Below are positions 1-8,383 of a stretch of 24,382 bases of DNA, one piece after another. A program made the translations under genes and the position numbers. The DNA is from Streptomyces lydicus (GTDB taxonomy: Bacteria; Actinomycetota; Actinomycetes; Streptomycetales; Streptomycetaceae), in assembly GCF_000717345.1 (NCBI RefSeq), contig NZ_JNZA01000065.1:1-24382 (forward strand), in the 5' to 3' direction. How positions within the stretch are numbered: the first letter of the stretch is position 1; every line of letters starts with the position of its first letter. The notes beneath the pieces were generated by a model. That model was not told the DNA's origin, searched no databases, and was given only the letters and a program-made list of their open reading frames with translations.

Positions 1-1533
1 GTTCAGGGCGGGGGCGGGGGGCGTACGGCCGTCATGGCCGGGCCGCGGTGTGCGGGGGGCGTCGTCGGGAGCGGTGGCCGGGCCGGGAATGGCCGCGGTC
101 CGCGGGCCGTTGAGTCCGCGGTCGTGACGGTCGTGGCCGCGGTCGCCGTCCGGGTCGTACGGGTTGTCGTAGCCTCCGTGCTCGCGCGCCGGGTCGCTGT
201 CCGGGGAGCCGAGGCGCGCGGGGTCCGCGCCGTCCGCCGCCCCGTCGGCCGACTCCACGCCCAGCACGGCCTGCGGCACGATCAGCACGGCCTGCACCCC
301 GCCGTAGATGTTGCTCTGCAGCCGGACGACGATGCCGTGCCGCCGGGCGAGCGAGGAGACCACGAACAGCCCGATCCGCCCGTCGCTGAGCAGTTCGGCG
401 ACATCGACGTGGTCGGGGTCGGCGAGCAGGGCGTTCATCCGGTTCTGCTCGTCCGCCGACATGCCCAGGCCGCGGTCCTCGACCTCGACCGCGAGGCCGG
501 CGGTGACGAGCTGGGCGCGCAGCAGGACCGGCGTCTGCGGGGCGGAGTAGATCGTGGCGTTCTCGACGAGTTCGGCGAGCAGGTGGATGACGTCGGCGAC
601 GGCGTGCCCGCGCAGGGTGCCCTCGATCGGCGGCACCAGCTTGATCCTGGGGTACTGCTCGACCTCGGCGATCGAGGAGCGCAGCACCTCGGTCATGGAG
701 ACCGGGCGGCTCCACTGGCGGCGGGAGATGGCGCCGCCCAGGACGGCGAGGTTCTCGGCGTGCCGGCGGATGCGGGTGGCCAGGTGGTCGACGTGGAACA
801 GGCCCTTGAGCAGGTCCGGATCCTCGACCTGGTTCTCCAGCTCGTCCAGCAGCTCGATCTCGCGGTGCACCAGGGACTGCAGGCGGCGGGCGAGGTTCAC
901 GAAGACCTCGACCTTCTGCTCGCTGCCGCTGGCGTTGCTGCGGGCGATGGCGACCGCGTCGACGACGGCGGACTCGGCGGCCCGGCCGGCCGCGGCCATC
1001 TCGTGGGCGAGCAGGTCGAGGGTGTCGCCGGTGGGCACCAGGGCCGGCTCGGGGTCACGGCGCTGGAGCCATTCGCCCCGGCGCACCCGGTCGAGCAGGT
1101 CGTAGAGGTCGGACTGACTACGGGCGCAGACCTGGCGCAGCCGGGCGTAGCGGGTGACGGCGGCGCGGGCCTCGGAGTTGGCGGCCGCGCTCGCGGTGAG
1201 CACGATGACGCAGACCATGGCGAGGCCGCCGCAGAGCACCACCCACTCACGGCCGGTGACCCGCGCGCCGCCGGACTGGACGACGAAGGCGGCGACGGCG
1301 GTACAGACGACGGCGGTGAGCAGGGACGGCACGGCGGTGAGCCGGACCAGGCGGGACCGTATCGCCGAGTCGGCGGCCGACTCGGGGAACGAGGCCCGTC
1401 CGTGTCGTCCGCCCTCACGCTCCCGCCGCCGGGCGGAGGCGGGTACGGGAGCGGCCCCCGGGAAACCCTGTGTCCCCGGGGACCTCTGAGCCTCCTGGGA
1501 CGTCTGGGTCCCCTGGGGGAATGCGGTAGGCAT
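1..1533 (-). CDS. Sensor-like histidine kinase with HATPase domain, CvnA-type (3' end outside window)
   Basis: The frame is open from an ATG at 1533 to the window edge: 511 codons with no stop, so the C-terminus is missing. A GGAGGG ribosome site lies 7 nt upstream of the ATG. The protein has a Pro/Arg-rich N-tail, two transmembrane stretches (about residues 65-86 and 97-117), a helical linker, and a dimerisation-like segment around His250 (DHLATRIRRHAENL). The GHKL ATPase domain has its N-box near Asn325 (ELVENA) and its G1 box at Asp353 (EDRGLGM), followed by LLSDGRIGLFVVSSLARRHG. A low-complexity acidic/Pro tail follows. This layout matches the kinases that head Streptomyces conservon (cvn) operons, which usually continue with roadblock, DUF742 and GTPase genes. 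Those would lie left of base 1, so the conservon assignment is an inference. The signal sensed is unknown. Confidence 0.85.
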   Translation of the reverse strand, partial: MPTAFPQGTQTSQEAQRSPGTQGFPGAAPVPASARRREREGGRHGRASFPESAADSAIRSRLVRLTAVPSLLTAVVCTAVAAFVVQSGGARVTGREWVVLCGGLAMVCVIVLTASAAANSEARAAVTRYARLRQVCARSQSDLYDLLDRVRRGEWLQRRDPEPALVPTGDTLDLLAHEMAAAGRAAESAVVDAVAIARSNASGSEQKVEVFVNLARRLQSLVHREIELLDELENQVEDPDLLKGLFHVDHLATRIRRHAENLAVLGGAISRRQWSRPVSMTEVLRSSIAEVEQYPRIKLVPPIEGTLRGHAVADVIHLLAELVENATIYSAPQTPVLLRAQLVTAGLAVEVEDRGLGMSADEQNRMNALLADPDHVDVAELLSDGRIGLFVVSSLARRHGIVVRLQSNIYGGVQAVLIVPQAVLGVESADGAADGADPARLGSPDSDPAREHGGYDNPYDPDGDRGHDRHDRGLNGPRTAAIPGPATAPDDAPRTPRPGHDGRTPPAPALN

Positions 1534-1800
1534 CTGCGCCCTCCGGATCGGCCGTTGGCAGTTCGCGGAGCACGCACGCTAGTTGTTGCAGGGGTGGGGT
1601 TCGGAACCACTTCGAGGTTTCGCTACCCCTCGCCACCTCCTTGGGTGGACGGCGCGCGCACATCAGTGCGACGCAATCCGAACTACCGTTCCGTAAAGGC
1701 AAGTTGGAGCCACCAGGCGTTTCTCGCACAGGCTCACGAACGGCGCTCGCCGGCCCCCCGCACGCCGGCGCGGAAGCAGGGGCCGACGGGCCGCGACGGT
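1534..1800. other. Intergenic region upstream of the sensor kinase
   Basis: No convincing gene. It should hold the kinase promoter (minus strand), but I cannot place -35/-10 boxes with confidence. An 11-bp palindrome, GGTTCGGAACC, lies at 1598-1608, about 65 nt upstream of the kinase start, and could be an operator. The part next to 1800 holds a candidate terminator for the secreted protein gene (see 1751-1785). Confidence 0.4.
1751..1785 (-). terminator. Candidate hairpin terminator after the SapA-like gene
   Basis: A 7-bp perfect stem (CGGCCCC at 1751-1757, GGGGCCG at 1779-1785) with a long GC-rich loop lies 16 nt after the stop codon of the secreted protein gene. There is no T-tract, which is common for high-GC actinobacterial terminators. 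The long loop keeps confidence modest. Confidence 0.35.
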
Positions 1801-2238
1801 TCAGCCGCAGTGACCGTCCTTGGTCACGTACTGGTCGGCGATCTGGCCCCGCCAGGTGACGCACTCGAAGCGCGCGGGGATGTACACCGGCCCGGCGTAG
1901 GAGGTGTAGGCACCCGAATCGGAGGCACTGACCTGGGTGTTGTTGGTCTGGAAGACCTTGGCGTGCAGATAGACCGCCGCGCCCGGCCTGGCGCGCACGG
2001 TCACCGCGCAGTTCTCCCCGGTCGTGGCGTTCCACGTCAGGTACGCGGTCCCCAGACTGCCGATGTTGCTGAAGTCCACCACCTTGTACCCGGCCCCGCA
2101 CACCCCGTTGTACGCGGCCACCGCGGACTCGGCGGTGCCGGCCGCCGCGGCGGAGGCGGGCACCGCGAAGGCGGTGGCACCGGCCGTCGCGGCGGTCGCC
2201 AGCGCGGTGACGACGGCGGCCCTGCGCATACGCTTCAT
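1801..2238 (-). CDS. Secreted spore-associated protein A (SapA)-like protein
   Basis: 145 residues from the ATG at 2238, with a GGGGAG ribosome site 7 nt upstream. A longer frame exists upstream, but it would put 26 extra residues before an obvious signal peptide, so the internal ATG is preferred. The signal peptide has a basic start (MKRMRRAA), an Ala-rich core and probable cleavage after ASA near residue 30. The mature part is small with four cysteines (VCGAGY, ENCAV, FECVTW, GHCG), enough for two disulfides. The pattern YNGVCGAGY, then TAYLTWNATTGENC, then YAGPVYIPARFECV matches what I remember of Streptomyces proteins annotated as spore-associated protein A. These are exported and found on spores, and their biochemical role is not known. 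The gene appears monocistronic, with hairpins on both sides. Confidence 0.75.
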   Translation of the reverse strand: MKRMRRAAVVTALATAATAGATAFAVPASAAAAGTAESAVAAYNGVCGAGYKVVDFSNIGSLGTAYLTWNATTGENCAVTVRARPGAAVYLHAKVFQTNNTQVSASDSGAYTSYAGPVYIPARFECVTWRGQIADQYVTKDGHCG

Positions 2239-2362
2239 GACACTCCCCGGTTCACTCAGGGGTGCTCCCTGCACCCGAAGAGGAAGACCAAGGAGGCCCC
2301 TGGGGAGTTGTGGCATGAATTGTCACCAGTGCGTCACCGTGTCCGGCGCGGCGATCCGCTGC

Positions 2363-2390
2363 CGGCCCGCGGCCTTCAGACCGCGGGCCG
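2363..2390 (-). terminator. Hairpin terminator after the metallo-hydrolase gene
   Basis: A perfect 10-bp stem (2363-2372 with 2381-2390) and 8-nt loop start 30 nt past the stop codon of the metallo-hydrolase. It separates that gene from the SapA-like gene downstream on the same strand. No T-run is present. Confidence 0.6.
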
Positions 2391-2419
2391 CGGGCAAGTC
2401 CCGTACTCCGTAGGCCCGT

Positions 2420-3595
2420 TCAACGCTCCGCGGCGAGGTCGGCGCCGGCGGGCGAGACCACCGGCGGCCACGCGGGCCACCCCTGCACGGGTGGTACCGC
2501 GATCGCCCGCCACCAGGGGTCGACGACCGGCGGGTCGGCGGGCTCGAAGGGCTTGCCGGGCGGGGGCGCGGCTATCTGCGCGCCCGCCCGCCGGCCCGCC
2601 ACGACCGTCCGTTCCACGGGCTCGGACCAGGGGTGCGGAGCGAGGTTGAAGGTGCCCCAGTGGATGGGCAGCAGCACGCCTTCCGGGGTTCCGCCGGACA
2701 GGTCGACATGGGCGCGCAGGCCCTCCTCCGGGGTCATGTGGATGTCGGGCCAGAAGTCGCTGTACGCGCCGATCTGCATCATCGTCGCGTCGAACGGGCC
2801 GTGGGCCGCGCCGATCTCCGCGAATCCGGAGAAGTAACCGGTGTCGCCGCTGTGGTAGACGCGGTGCTCGGGGCCCGCGACCACCCAGGAGGCCCACAGG
2901 GTGTGCTGCGGGCCGCGCAGACCGCGGCCGCAGAAGTGCTGGGCGGGTGTGGCGGTGAGGGTCAGGCCGCCGATCCGGGTGGCCTCGTGCCAGTCGAGTT
3001 CGGTGATCCGCTCCGCCGGTACGCCCCAGAACTCCAGGTCCGCACCGATCCCCAGCGGTACCACGAAGGTGGCACCGGTGCGGATCAGGCCCTGGACGGT
3101 CGACATGTCGAGATGGTCGTAGTGGTCGTGGGAGATCACCACGACATCGACCGGCTCCAGCTCGGCCAGCTCGACGGGCACGGGATGCATCCGCTTGGGG
3201 CCGGCCCAGGTGACCGGCGAACAGCGCTCGCCCCACACCGGGTCGAACAGCACCCGCCGGCCGTCGATCTCGACCAGCACGCTCGAATGCCCCATCCAGG
3301 TGAGCCGCAGCCCGGACGCGGGCGGCCGGCGCCGGTCCTCGGCGGCCGGCCGGTGCACCGGGATCGGACCCACCGGGGCGCGGCGCAGCCGGCCCTCACG
3401 GCTCAGCTGGGTACGCGCCATCGGTAGCGCGGAGCCGTTCAGCAGCTGTCTGGTCGGCACGGGGTTGCGGAACTGCCCGTCCACGAACTGCGGAGACCTG
3501 CGTATCCTGGCCAGCCGCTCCCCGGTGGGCACGGCGCCGAAGCTCGCGGGCCGCAGCGCGGACAGGCCAATACGGCGGGATCGGAAACCGGTCAC
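2420..3595 (-). CDS. MBL-fold metallo-hydrolase (NAPE-PLD/UlaG-like)
   Basis: 391 residues from a GTG at 3595, preceded by a GGAGGTG ribosome site. After an Arg-rich N-terminal region of about 95 residues comes a complete zinc beta-lactamase fold. TWMGHSSVLVEIDG (99-112) is followed by the metal motif HDHYDHLD, with His156, His158, Asp160 and His161. Further ligand candidates are His220 (TPAQHF), Asp251 (HSGDTGYF) and His312 (LPIHWGTF). The MGHSS start and IHWGTF end are features of the branch that contains N-acyl-phosphatidylethanolamine phospholipase D and UlaG-like lactonases, so a phospholipid- or lactone-type ester is a plausible substrate. The actual substrate cannot be read from sequence. 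The length fits the NAPE-PLD-like branch, and no signal peptide is seen. It has its own terminator, so it is probably transcribed alone. Confidence 0.88.
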   Translation of the reverse strand: MTGFRSRRIGLSALRPASFGAVPTGERLARIRRSPQFVDGQFRNPVPTRQLLNGSALPMARTQLSREGRLRRAPVGPIPVHRPAAEDRRRPPASGLRLTWMGHSSVLVEIDGRRVLFDPVWGERCSPVTWAGPKRMHPVPVELAELEPVDVVVISHDHYDHLDMSTVQGLIRTGATFVVPLGIGADLEFWGVPAERITELDWHEATRIGGLTLTATPAQHFCGRGLRGPQHTLWASWVVAGPEHRVYHSGDTGYFSGFAEIGAAHGPFDATMMQIGAYSDFWPDIHMTPEEGLRAHVDLSGGTPEGVLLPIHWGTFNLAPHPWSEPVERTVVAGRRAGAQIAAPPPGKPFEPADPPVVDPWWRAIAVPPVQGWPAWPPVVSPAGADLAAER

Positions 3596-3766
3596 GGCAC
3601 CTCCATGTTCGGGGCAGTCGCGAAGTGAACGGGCCGCGTGAGCGGTGAGTTCCGGCCGACCGGAGCACGCGGCGCCGCCGTGCGGTAACGCACACCGTGA
3701 CGCCCGGACTCACACCATCCCCCCACGGCAGAAACCGCGCGACCGGCCGTGACGGAACCGGCGGAC

Positions 3767-4607
3767 TTATTCGAACGTCAGTACGAGATAATCCTCCACC
3801 GGCCGGTAGCCGAGCCGCCGGTACAGCGCGTTACTGGTGGGGTTGGCCAGGTCGGTGAAGAGCAGCACCTCCTGCGCGCCGGAGTCCTTGGCGGCCTGCG
3901 ACACGGCGGCCGTCACCGCCCCGGCGTACCCGCGTCCGCGCAGCTCGGGCGGGGTGTACACGGGCGCGACGCGGGCCGTGCCGACGAGCGTGCGGGTGAT
4001 CCCGGCCATCGAGACGGGCCGCCCGCCGGCCTCCCACAGCAGGCAGCGCCCGTCGGCGATCCGGTCGTCGAGCGCGGGCGTCACGGGGCGCTGCGACACC
4101 GATGTCCTCGGCGAAGGCGGCGAACCACCCGCGCAGCAGCTCCCGGTCGGCGGGGGTGGCGCGCCGGGCGGCCCCGGGTGGCGCGGGGTCCGGCGGCGTC
4201 AGCTCCGTCAGCCGGTGGAGCCGGCGGCGGGCGGCGGGGCGCACCGTTCCGTGCCGGCGCCAGGCCGCGGCGAACGCCTCGGCGGCCGCCCGGCCGGCGT
4301 TGACCCCCGGCACGCCGGCCCGCGCCGCGGCCAGCACGTCCGCCAGGTCGGCCGCGGCCCCGTCCGACATCGGCGAGAGCAGCACCGGCCGCGGCGGCGT
4401 CCAGACGTACGCGGCATCCACCGCGGCCGGTCCACCGCACCGCCGCCAGCCGAACGACGGGGCGGCCTCGCCGTACGCGTCCACCCCGAGCACCCGCAGC
4501 GAGGACACCACCGACAGCAGCACGGTGTGCTCGGCCGGCCGCGCGCGCAGGAAGTCCCCGGCCGCCGCCTCGAACGCGTCGAGGTCCCGGGTCGTCGTCC
4601 ACGTCAT
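3767..4607 (-). pseudogene. GNAT-family N-acetyltransferase interrupted by a frameshift
   Basis: The N-terminal part is read from an ATG at 4607 to about 4095 (roughly 170 residues, ending FAAFAEDIGV). The C-terminal part is in the next frame down to a TAA at 3767. The C-terminal part carries the acetyl-CoA motif ELRGRGYAGAVTAAVSQ and the closing NPTSNALYRRLGYRPVEDY, so both halves are needed for one ordinary GNAT of about 280 residues. The switch lies at 4091-4100 in a GT-rich stretch. Adding back one GT, or removing one base, restores a single frame. The C-terminal frame also has a GTG at 4099 with GAGGA 5 nt before it, so a restart giving a separate 110-residue product is conceivable. Either the gene is decayed or the base count here is wrong. 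Confidence 0.75.
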
Positions 4608-4674
4608 GCCGCATGCTCTCCCGGACCGGGGGCCGGCCGCAGCCGGTTTCCGGTGCCGCGCTCCGCGACGCGGT

Positions 4675-6075
4675 TCAGAGCGTCTCGACGGTCGCGGGCG
4701 GGGCCGGCAGGCCGGGGCGGCGCGGCAGCAGGAGGGTGCGCAGCACGATCCTCGGGGCGAGCAGCCGGGCGGGCGGCGCGGTGAGGCAGAAGACGTCCCG
4801 GAAGGCCGCGCCGACGACGGCGTCGATGGCGGCCCGGGCGTGCAGCCGGTCGATGTACCAGGTGCTCAGCCGCTCCCCGAGACGCGCCGTCCGCTGCCCG
4901 GAACCGGCGTACGGGCGGTCCGCGCCGACCGCTGCCAGCCAGGCGGGCTCCGCGGCGCGGGCCACCGCCCGCTGCGCCGCGGCGGCACTCCCCGGGCGCA
5001 GCCCGCCGGCGGCGTCGAGCGCGCCGCGCACCGCCAGCGCGCCCAGTGCGGCGACCGACATGCCCTGCCCGTAGACGGGGTTGAAGGTGCAGCCGGCGTC
5101 CCCGAGCACGAGAAAGCCCTCGGGCAGCGCGCCGGGCCGCGCGAAGTGCCGGCGGCGGTTGCAGGTGTCGTGGAAGCCGTACACCGGCGAGAGCGGCTCG
5201 GCGGACGCGAGCAGCTCGTGGACGTACGGGTCGCCGATCGTGGCGCTGAAGGCGGTGAACTCCGCGGCGTCCGTGGGTGGATGCTGGCCGCGCACCCCGG
5301 ACAGGGTCAGCAGCCACGCGCCGTCCTCGACGGGGACGTAGGCGGCGCCGCGCGGGCACTCCGGCCAGCCGGGGACGTTGACGCCGACCTCGGGGGCGGT
5401 GTCCGGGTCCTTGGGGCGGTACATCCGGGTGGCGTACGCCAGCCCCGCGTCGACGGTCTCCTCCTGGGGCGCGCTCCGGCCCAGTTCGGCGTACCACTGC
5501 GGGGCGCGGGAGCCGCGGCCCGAGGCGTCGACGACGAGGGTGGCCGGCAGGTCCCGCCCGGCGCCCCGCCCCCCGTCGCGTGAGCGGACGCGGACCCCGG
5601 TCACCCGGTCGGCGTCACCGGTGAGCCCGGTGACCTCGGTCGCTTCCAGGACCTCGACGCGGGTGGACGAGCCGGCGGCGGCCCGCAGTGCGCGTTCGCG
5701 TACCACCGCGTCCAGCACCGGACGGGTGACGCTCAGCGTCCGGTGCCGCCGCTCGTCGAAGCGGCGCTGCCACCCGGTGGGCGTACGGGTCAGCAGGTCG
5801 CGCGGCAGATAGAGGCTGCGCGCGCCCGCCTCACCGAGCGCGGCGACGGTGCCGGGCAGCAGCTCCTCCAGGGCGCGCTGACCGCCGCTGAGGAGGATGT
5901 GCAGATGGCGGGCCTGCGGTACGCCCTTGCGGAAGGTGCGCCCCTCCGGATAGCGGTCGCGCTCGACGACCGTGATCGCCTCGACGTGTCCCAGCAGGGC
6001 GGTCACGGCGAGCATCCCGGCGAGTCCACCGCCGATCACGATCGCGGTGCGCCCGCCATTGGAGTGCTCTGCCAT
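4675..6075 (-). CDS. FAD-dependent monooxygenase-type flavoprotein
   Basis: 466 residues from the ATG at 6075. The frame is open further upstream, but only this start sits just before the Rossmann strand and has a GAGG-containing ribosome site. FAD-binding marks are AIVIGGGLAGM near residues 11-21, a central DASGRGS (about 183-189), and the second FAD motif VLGDAGCTFNPVYGQGM (about 323-339). This is the p-hydroxybenzoate hydroxylase fold shared by flavin monooxygenases, geranylgeranyl reductases and some halogenases. I see no halogenase WxWxIP signature, and the substrate is unknown. The frameshifted GNAT gene starts 67 nt downstream on the same strand, so the two may be cotranscribed. The PfkB gene is divergent. 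Confidence 0.82.
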   Translation of the reverse strand: MAEHSNGGRTAIVIGGGLAGMLAVTALLGHVEAITVVERDRYPEGRTFRKGVPQARHLHILLSGGQRALEELLPGTVAALGEAGARSLYLPRDLLTRTPTGWQRRFDERRHRTLSVTRPVLDAVVRERALRAAAGSSTRVEVLEATEVTGLTGDADRVTGVRVRSRDGGRGAGRDLPATLVVDASGRGSRAPQWYAELGRSAPQEETVDAGLAYATRMYRPKDPDTAPEVGVNVPGWPECPRGAAYVPVEDGAWLLTLSGVRGQHPPTDAAEFTAFSATIGDPYVHELLASAEPLSPVYGFHDTCNRRRHFARPGALPEGFLVLGDAGCTFNPVYGQGMSVAALGALAVRGALDAAGGLRPGSAAAAQRAVARAAEPAWLAAVGADRPYAGSGQRTARLGERLSTWYIDRLHARAAIDAVVGAAFRDVFCLTAPPARLLAPRIVLRTLLLPRRPGLPAPPATVETL

Positions 6076-6418
6076 CCCTGCCTCGCTCCCCCGGGTCCGC
6101 TTCCGGCACCACGGCATCCGCTCGCTGTCCGCCCTGGCGCCGCAGGGCATCCGTCATGGTGCCAACTCGCCCTGTGGCAGCCCGAGTCGGGGCCCTCCTC
6201 GGCGCACCGCCGGTCACCCGCGGCCGTCCGCGCACCACCGGCAACGGACCTCGTGTGCGACTTCTTGCGCGTCCGTTGTCCCCTCGTGCCACCCCCGCCC
6301 CCGACATCCCGATTTGCGGCGGGCCTGCGTCTAGACTCCCCGCAGCGGACGCTCCTCGTCCGCAAACGGTCTCACCAGCAAGGGATTCGCCTCACCAGCA
6401 AGGGATTCAAGGACGCTT
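6076..6418. promoter_or_regulatory. Divergent intergenic region between flavoprotein and PfkB kinase genes
   Basis: 343 nt without a convincing gene, holding the promoters of two divergent genes. On the plus strand TAGACT (6332-6337) resembles a HrdB-type -10 box, but no good -35 stands at the right spacing. About 7 nt after it comes a 6-bp stem-loop (GCGGAC 6345-6350, GTCCGC 6358-6363), which would fall at the 5' end of a pfkB transcript. A tandem repeat (6371-6408) follows. Short frames on both strands here lack family features. Confidence 0.4.
6371..6408 (+). repeat. Tandem 20-nt repeat in the pfkB leader
   Basis: CTCACCAGCAAGGGATTC occurs at 6371-6388 and again, identical, at 6391-6408, separated by GC and followed by AA and the AAGGA ribosome site of the kinase gene. 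Each copy contains a purine-rich AAGGGA like a Shine-Dalgarno core. A small duplication is the simplest origin. It could add extra ribosome contact sites or be a protein-binding site. Confidence 0.85.
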
Positions 6419-7453
6419 GTGACATTCCAGCAGGTTTCTGAGCCGTATGACGCATATGACGTACTCGTCGTGGGCGGGTCGGGGGTGGACACGCTCGTGC
6501 AGGTCGGCGCGCTGCCCGTGCCGCTCGCCGATTCCCATCAGGTCCCGCCCATCCACGAGGGGGCGGGCCACACCGGCACCGGCGTCGCGCTGGGTTGCGC
6601 GGCCCTCGGGCTGGCCACCGGGCTCGTGGACTTCATCGGCGACGACCACGCCGGCACCCTGGTCCGTGAGCGGCTGGCCGGCACCGGCGTCGACTTCCGT
6701 CCGCTGATCTCGCCGCGGGGCACCCGGCGCGCGGTCAATCTCGTCGCCCCCGACGGCCGCCGGATGTCCTTCTTCGACGCCCGCGACCCGGACGATCTGC
6801 GGATGCCGCCGGAGCACTACCTCCCCGTGCTGAGCCGGGCCCGGCACGTCCATCTGTCGATCACGAACTTCGCCCGCCATCTGTACGACGACATCGAGGC
6901 GCTCGGCCTCCCCGTCTCGACCGATCTGCACGACTGGGACGGCCTGACGGACCATCACCGGGAGTTCGCGCTCCGCTCGGACCTGGTGTTCCTCAGCACG
7001 GCCGGGGCGGGCGAGCGGATCGGGCCCGTGATGCGGGAGATCCTCCGCACCGGCCGGGCCGAGGCGGTGATCGCGACGGCCGGCGCGGGCGGTGCCTACC
7101 TCCTGGCGCGGGACGACCGCACCCCGCGGCTGGTGCCGCCGGCGGTCCCGCCCGGACCCGTCGTGGACACCAACGGCGCGGGCGACGCCTTCACCTGTGG
7201 GTTCCTCTACGGGCGGCTGGCCGGCCGGCCGCTGGAGGAGTGCGCACAGCTGGCCGCGGTCGCGGGCGCGTACGCGTGCACCACGCCGGGCACGCACAGC
7301 AGTCTCGTCGGACCGGACGACCTGCGCGCGGTGCTGACCGGCACCGCGGCGCCCGCAGGCCCCGTCCCGCCGCCCCCGGTCGCGCCCCCCGCCGACGGTC
7401 CCGGCCTGCCGGAGCCGCCCGCGCCCCAGCAGGTCACCGCCACGGGGGCGTAG
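6419..7453 (+). CDS. PfkB-family carbohydrate/nucleoside kinase
   Basis: 344 residues from a GTG at 6419, with AAGGA five bases upstream. It phosphorylates a sugar or nucleoside hydroxyl with ATP; the exact substrate is not determined. The N-terminal substrate region reads LVVGGSGVDTLVQVGALP and GAGHTGTGVALGCAALG. The C-terminal PfkB signature is DTNGAGDAFTCGFLYGRL starting at residue 250, with the catalytic base expected at Asp256 and the anion hole formed by GAGD. The ribokinase-type core ends near residue 305. A Pro/Ala-rich tail of roughly 40 residues follows, unusual for the family and probably disordered. It is transcribed alone, and the next gene is convergent 24 nt away. Confidence 0.85.
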   Translation: MTFQQVSEPYDAYDVLVVGGSGVDTLVQVGALPVPLADSHQVPPIHEGAGHTGTGVALGCAALGLATGLVDFIGDDHAGTLVRERLAGTGVDFRPLISPRGTRRAVNLVAPDGRRMSFFDARDPDDLRMPPEHYLPVLSRARHVHLSITNFARHLYDDIEALGLPVSTDLHDWDGLTDHHREFALRSDLVFLSTAGAGERIGPVMREILRTGRAEAVIATAGAGGAYLLARDDRTPRLVPPAVPPGPVVDTNGAGDAFTCGFLYGRLAGRPLEECAQLAAVAGAYACTTPGTHSSLVGPDDLRAVLTGTAAPAGPVPPPPVAPPADGPGLPEPPAPQQVTATGA

Positions 7454-7470
7454 GCCACCGGCCGAGTGGC
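7454..7470. terminator. Short hairpin between convergent genes
   Basis: GCCAC (7454-7458) pairs with GTGGC (7466-7470) around a 7-nt loop in the 24-nt gap between the convergent kinase and methyltransferase genes. It is a weak stem and may serve both directions. Confidence 0.3.
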
Positions 7471-7477
7471 GGGGTGC

Positions 7478-8383
7478 TCAGTCCTTGCGGCCCACCGCAC
7501 CGTAGAAGATGGTGTCGTTGAGCTCCGCGGCACTGGGCACCTCGCCGTCCGGCCGCCACAGCGGAACCCGTACGACGCCCGGATCCAGCAGGGTGAACGG
7601 CCCGAAGAGCTGCTCGATGCCGGCCTTCGGCCGCAGGTTGAGGGTGGCGGTGGCGCTCCTGTAGACGTCCTCCACCCCGGCCCGCGCCACCTCGTCCGTG
7701 CGACCGCCTTCGTACGCCTCGTACGGCTCACCGGTCGCATGCGACAGGACCAGGTGACTGCCCGCGGGGAGCGCCTCGGCGAACGCGGCGACCAGGCCGG
7801 CGGGGTCCTCGTCGTCCCGGATGAAGTGCAGTACGGCGACGAGCAGCAGCGCGACCGGCCGGTCGAAGTCGATCAGCTCGCGGACGGTGGGGTGGTCCAG
7901 GATCGCATGGGGCTCCCGGACGTCACCGAGCACGAAGCCGGTGTGCGTGGTGTCGGTGAGCCGGGCCCCGGCGTGGGTGGCGACGATCGGGTCGTTGTCG
8001 ACGTAGACGACGCGGGTGTCCGGGACGGTCTCGCGGGCCACCTCGTGGGTGTTGGGCGAGGTGGGGATCCCGGTGCCGATGTCGATGATCTGGCGGATGC
8101 CGTCGCCGACCAGGGTGCGCACCGCGCGCCGCAGGAAGGCGCGGTTGGCGCGGGCGCTCAGCCGTACCTGGGGGTGGACCTCGATGACGCGCTCCGCGGC
8201 CACCCGATCGACCTCGTAGTTGTCCCAGCCGCCGAGGTAGTAGTCGTACATCCGGGCCGGGTGCGGCCGGCTGGTGTCGATCTCCGCGGCGGCGAACCCG
8301 GTGTGCTGGGGTCCGGGGACGTACGGACCGAGCGCGGCGGCCGCCGGTTCCGGGGCCGCGGGAGAGAGGTCCTGCTCGCTCAC
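7478..8383 (-). CDS. SAM-dependent methyltransferase, PF04672 (DUF574) type
   Basis: 301 residues from a GTG at 8383, with GGAGGA five bases upstream. The GTG overlaps the stop codon of the DUF397 gene (GTGA). The family signature is ARMYDYYLGGWDNYEVDR (residues 43-60), followed by SAM-binding motif I DIGTGIPTSPNTHE (101-114), an acidic strand end VVYVDNDP, and VLGDVREPHAIL. These actinobacterial enzymes are class I methyltransferases with unknown substrates, often found near XRE/DUF397 genes and in secondary-metabolite regions. The four-base overlap indicates translational coupling to the DUF397 protein. A frame continuing upstream of the GTG overlaps DUF397 and is rejected. Confidence 0.85.
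   Translation of the reverse strand: MSEQDLSPAAPEPAAAALGPYVPGPQHTGFAAAEIDTSRPHPARMYDYYLGGWDNYEVDRVAAERVIEVHPQVRLSARANRAFLRRAVRTLVGDGIRQIIDIGTGIPTSPNTHEVARETVPDTRVVYVDNDPIVATHAGARLTDTTHTGFVLGDVREPHAILDHPTVRELIDFDRPVALLLVAVLHFIRDDEDPAGLVAAFAEALPAGSHLVLSHATGEPYEAYEGGRTDEVARAGVEDVYRSATATLNLRPKAGIEQLFGPFTLLDPGVVRVPLWRPDGEVPSAAELNDTIFYGAVGRKD

Noticed and set aside
1590..1660. AAGGAGG on the minus strand about 110 nt upstream of the sensor kinase, possibly an extra small gene
   Set aside because: No start codon lies at normal spacing. The open frame after it runs out of frame into the kinase and shows no family pattern.
34..2649. 871-codon plus-strand open frame
   Set aside because: It spans three minus-strand genes with recognisable domains. 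Its product is low-complexity Arg/Gly/Val text, the usual antisense shadow in high-GC DNA.
3680..3693. GTGCG-GTAA-CGCAC hairpin downstream of the GNAT gene
   Set aside because: Only 5 bp and some distance from the stop codon; too weak to call a terminator.
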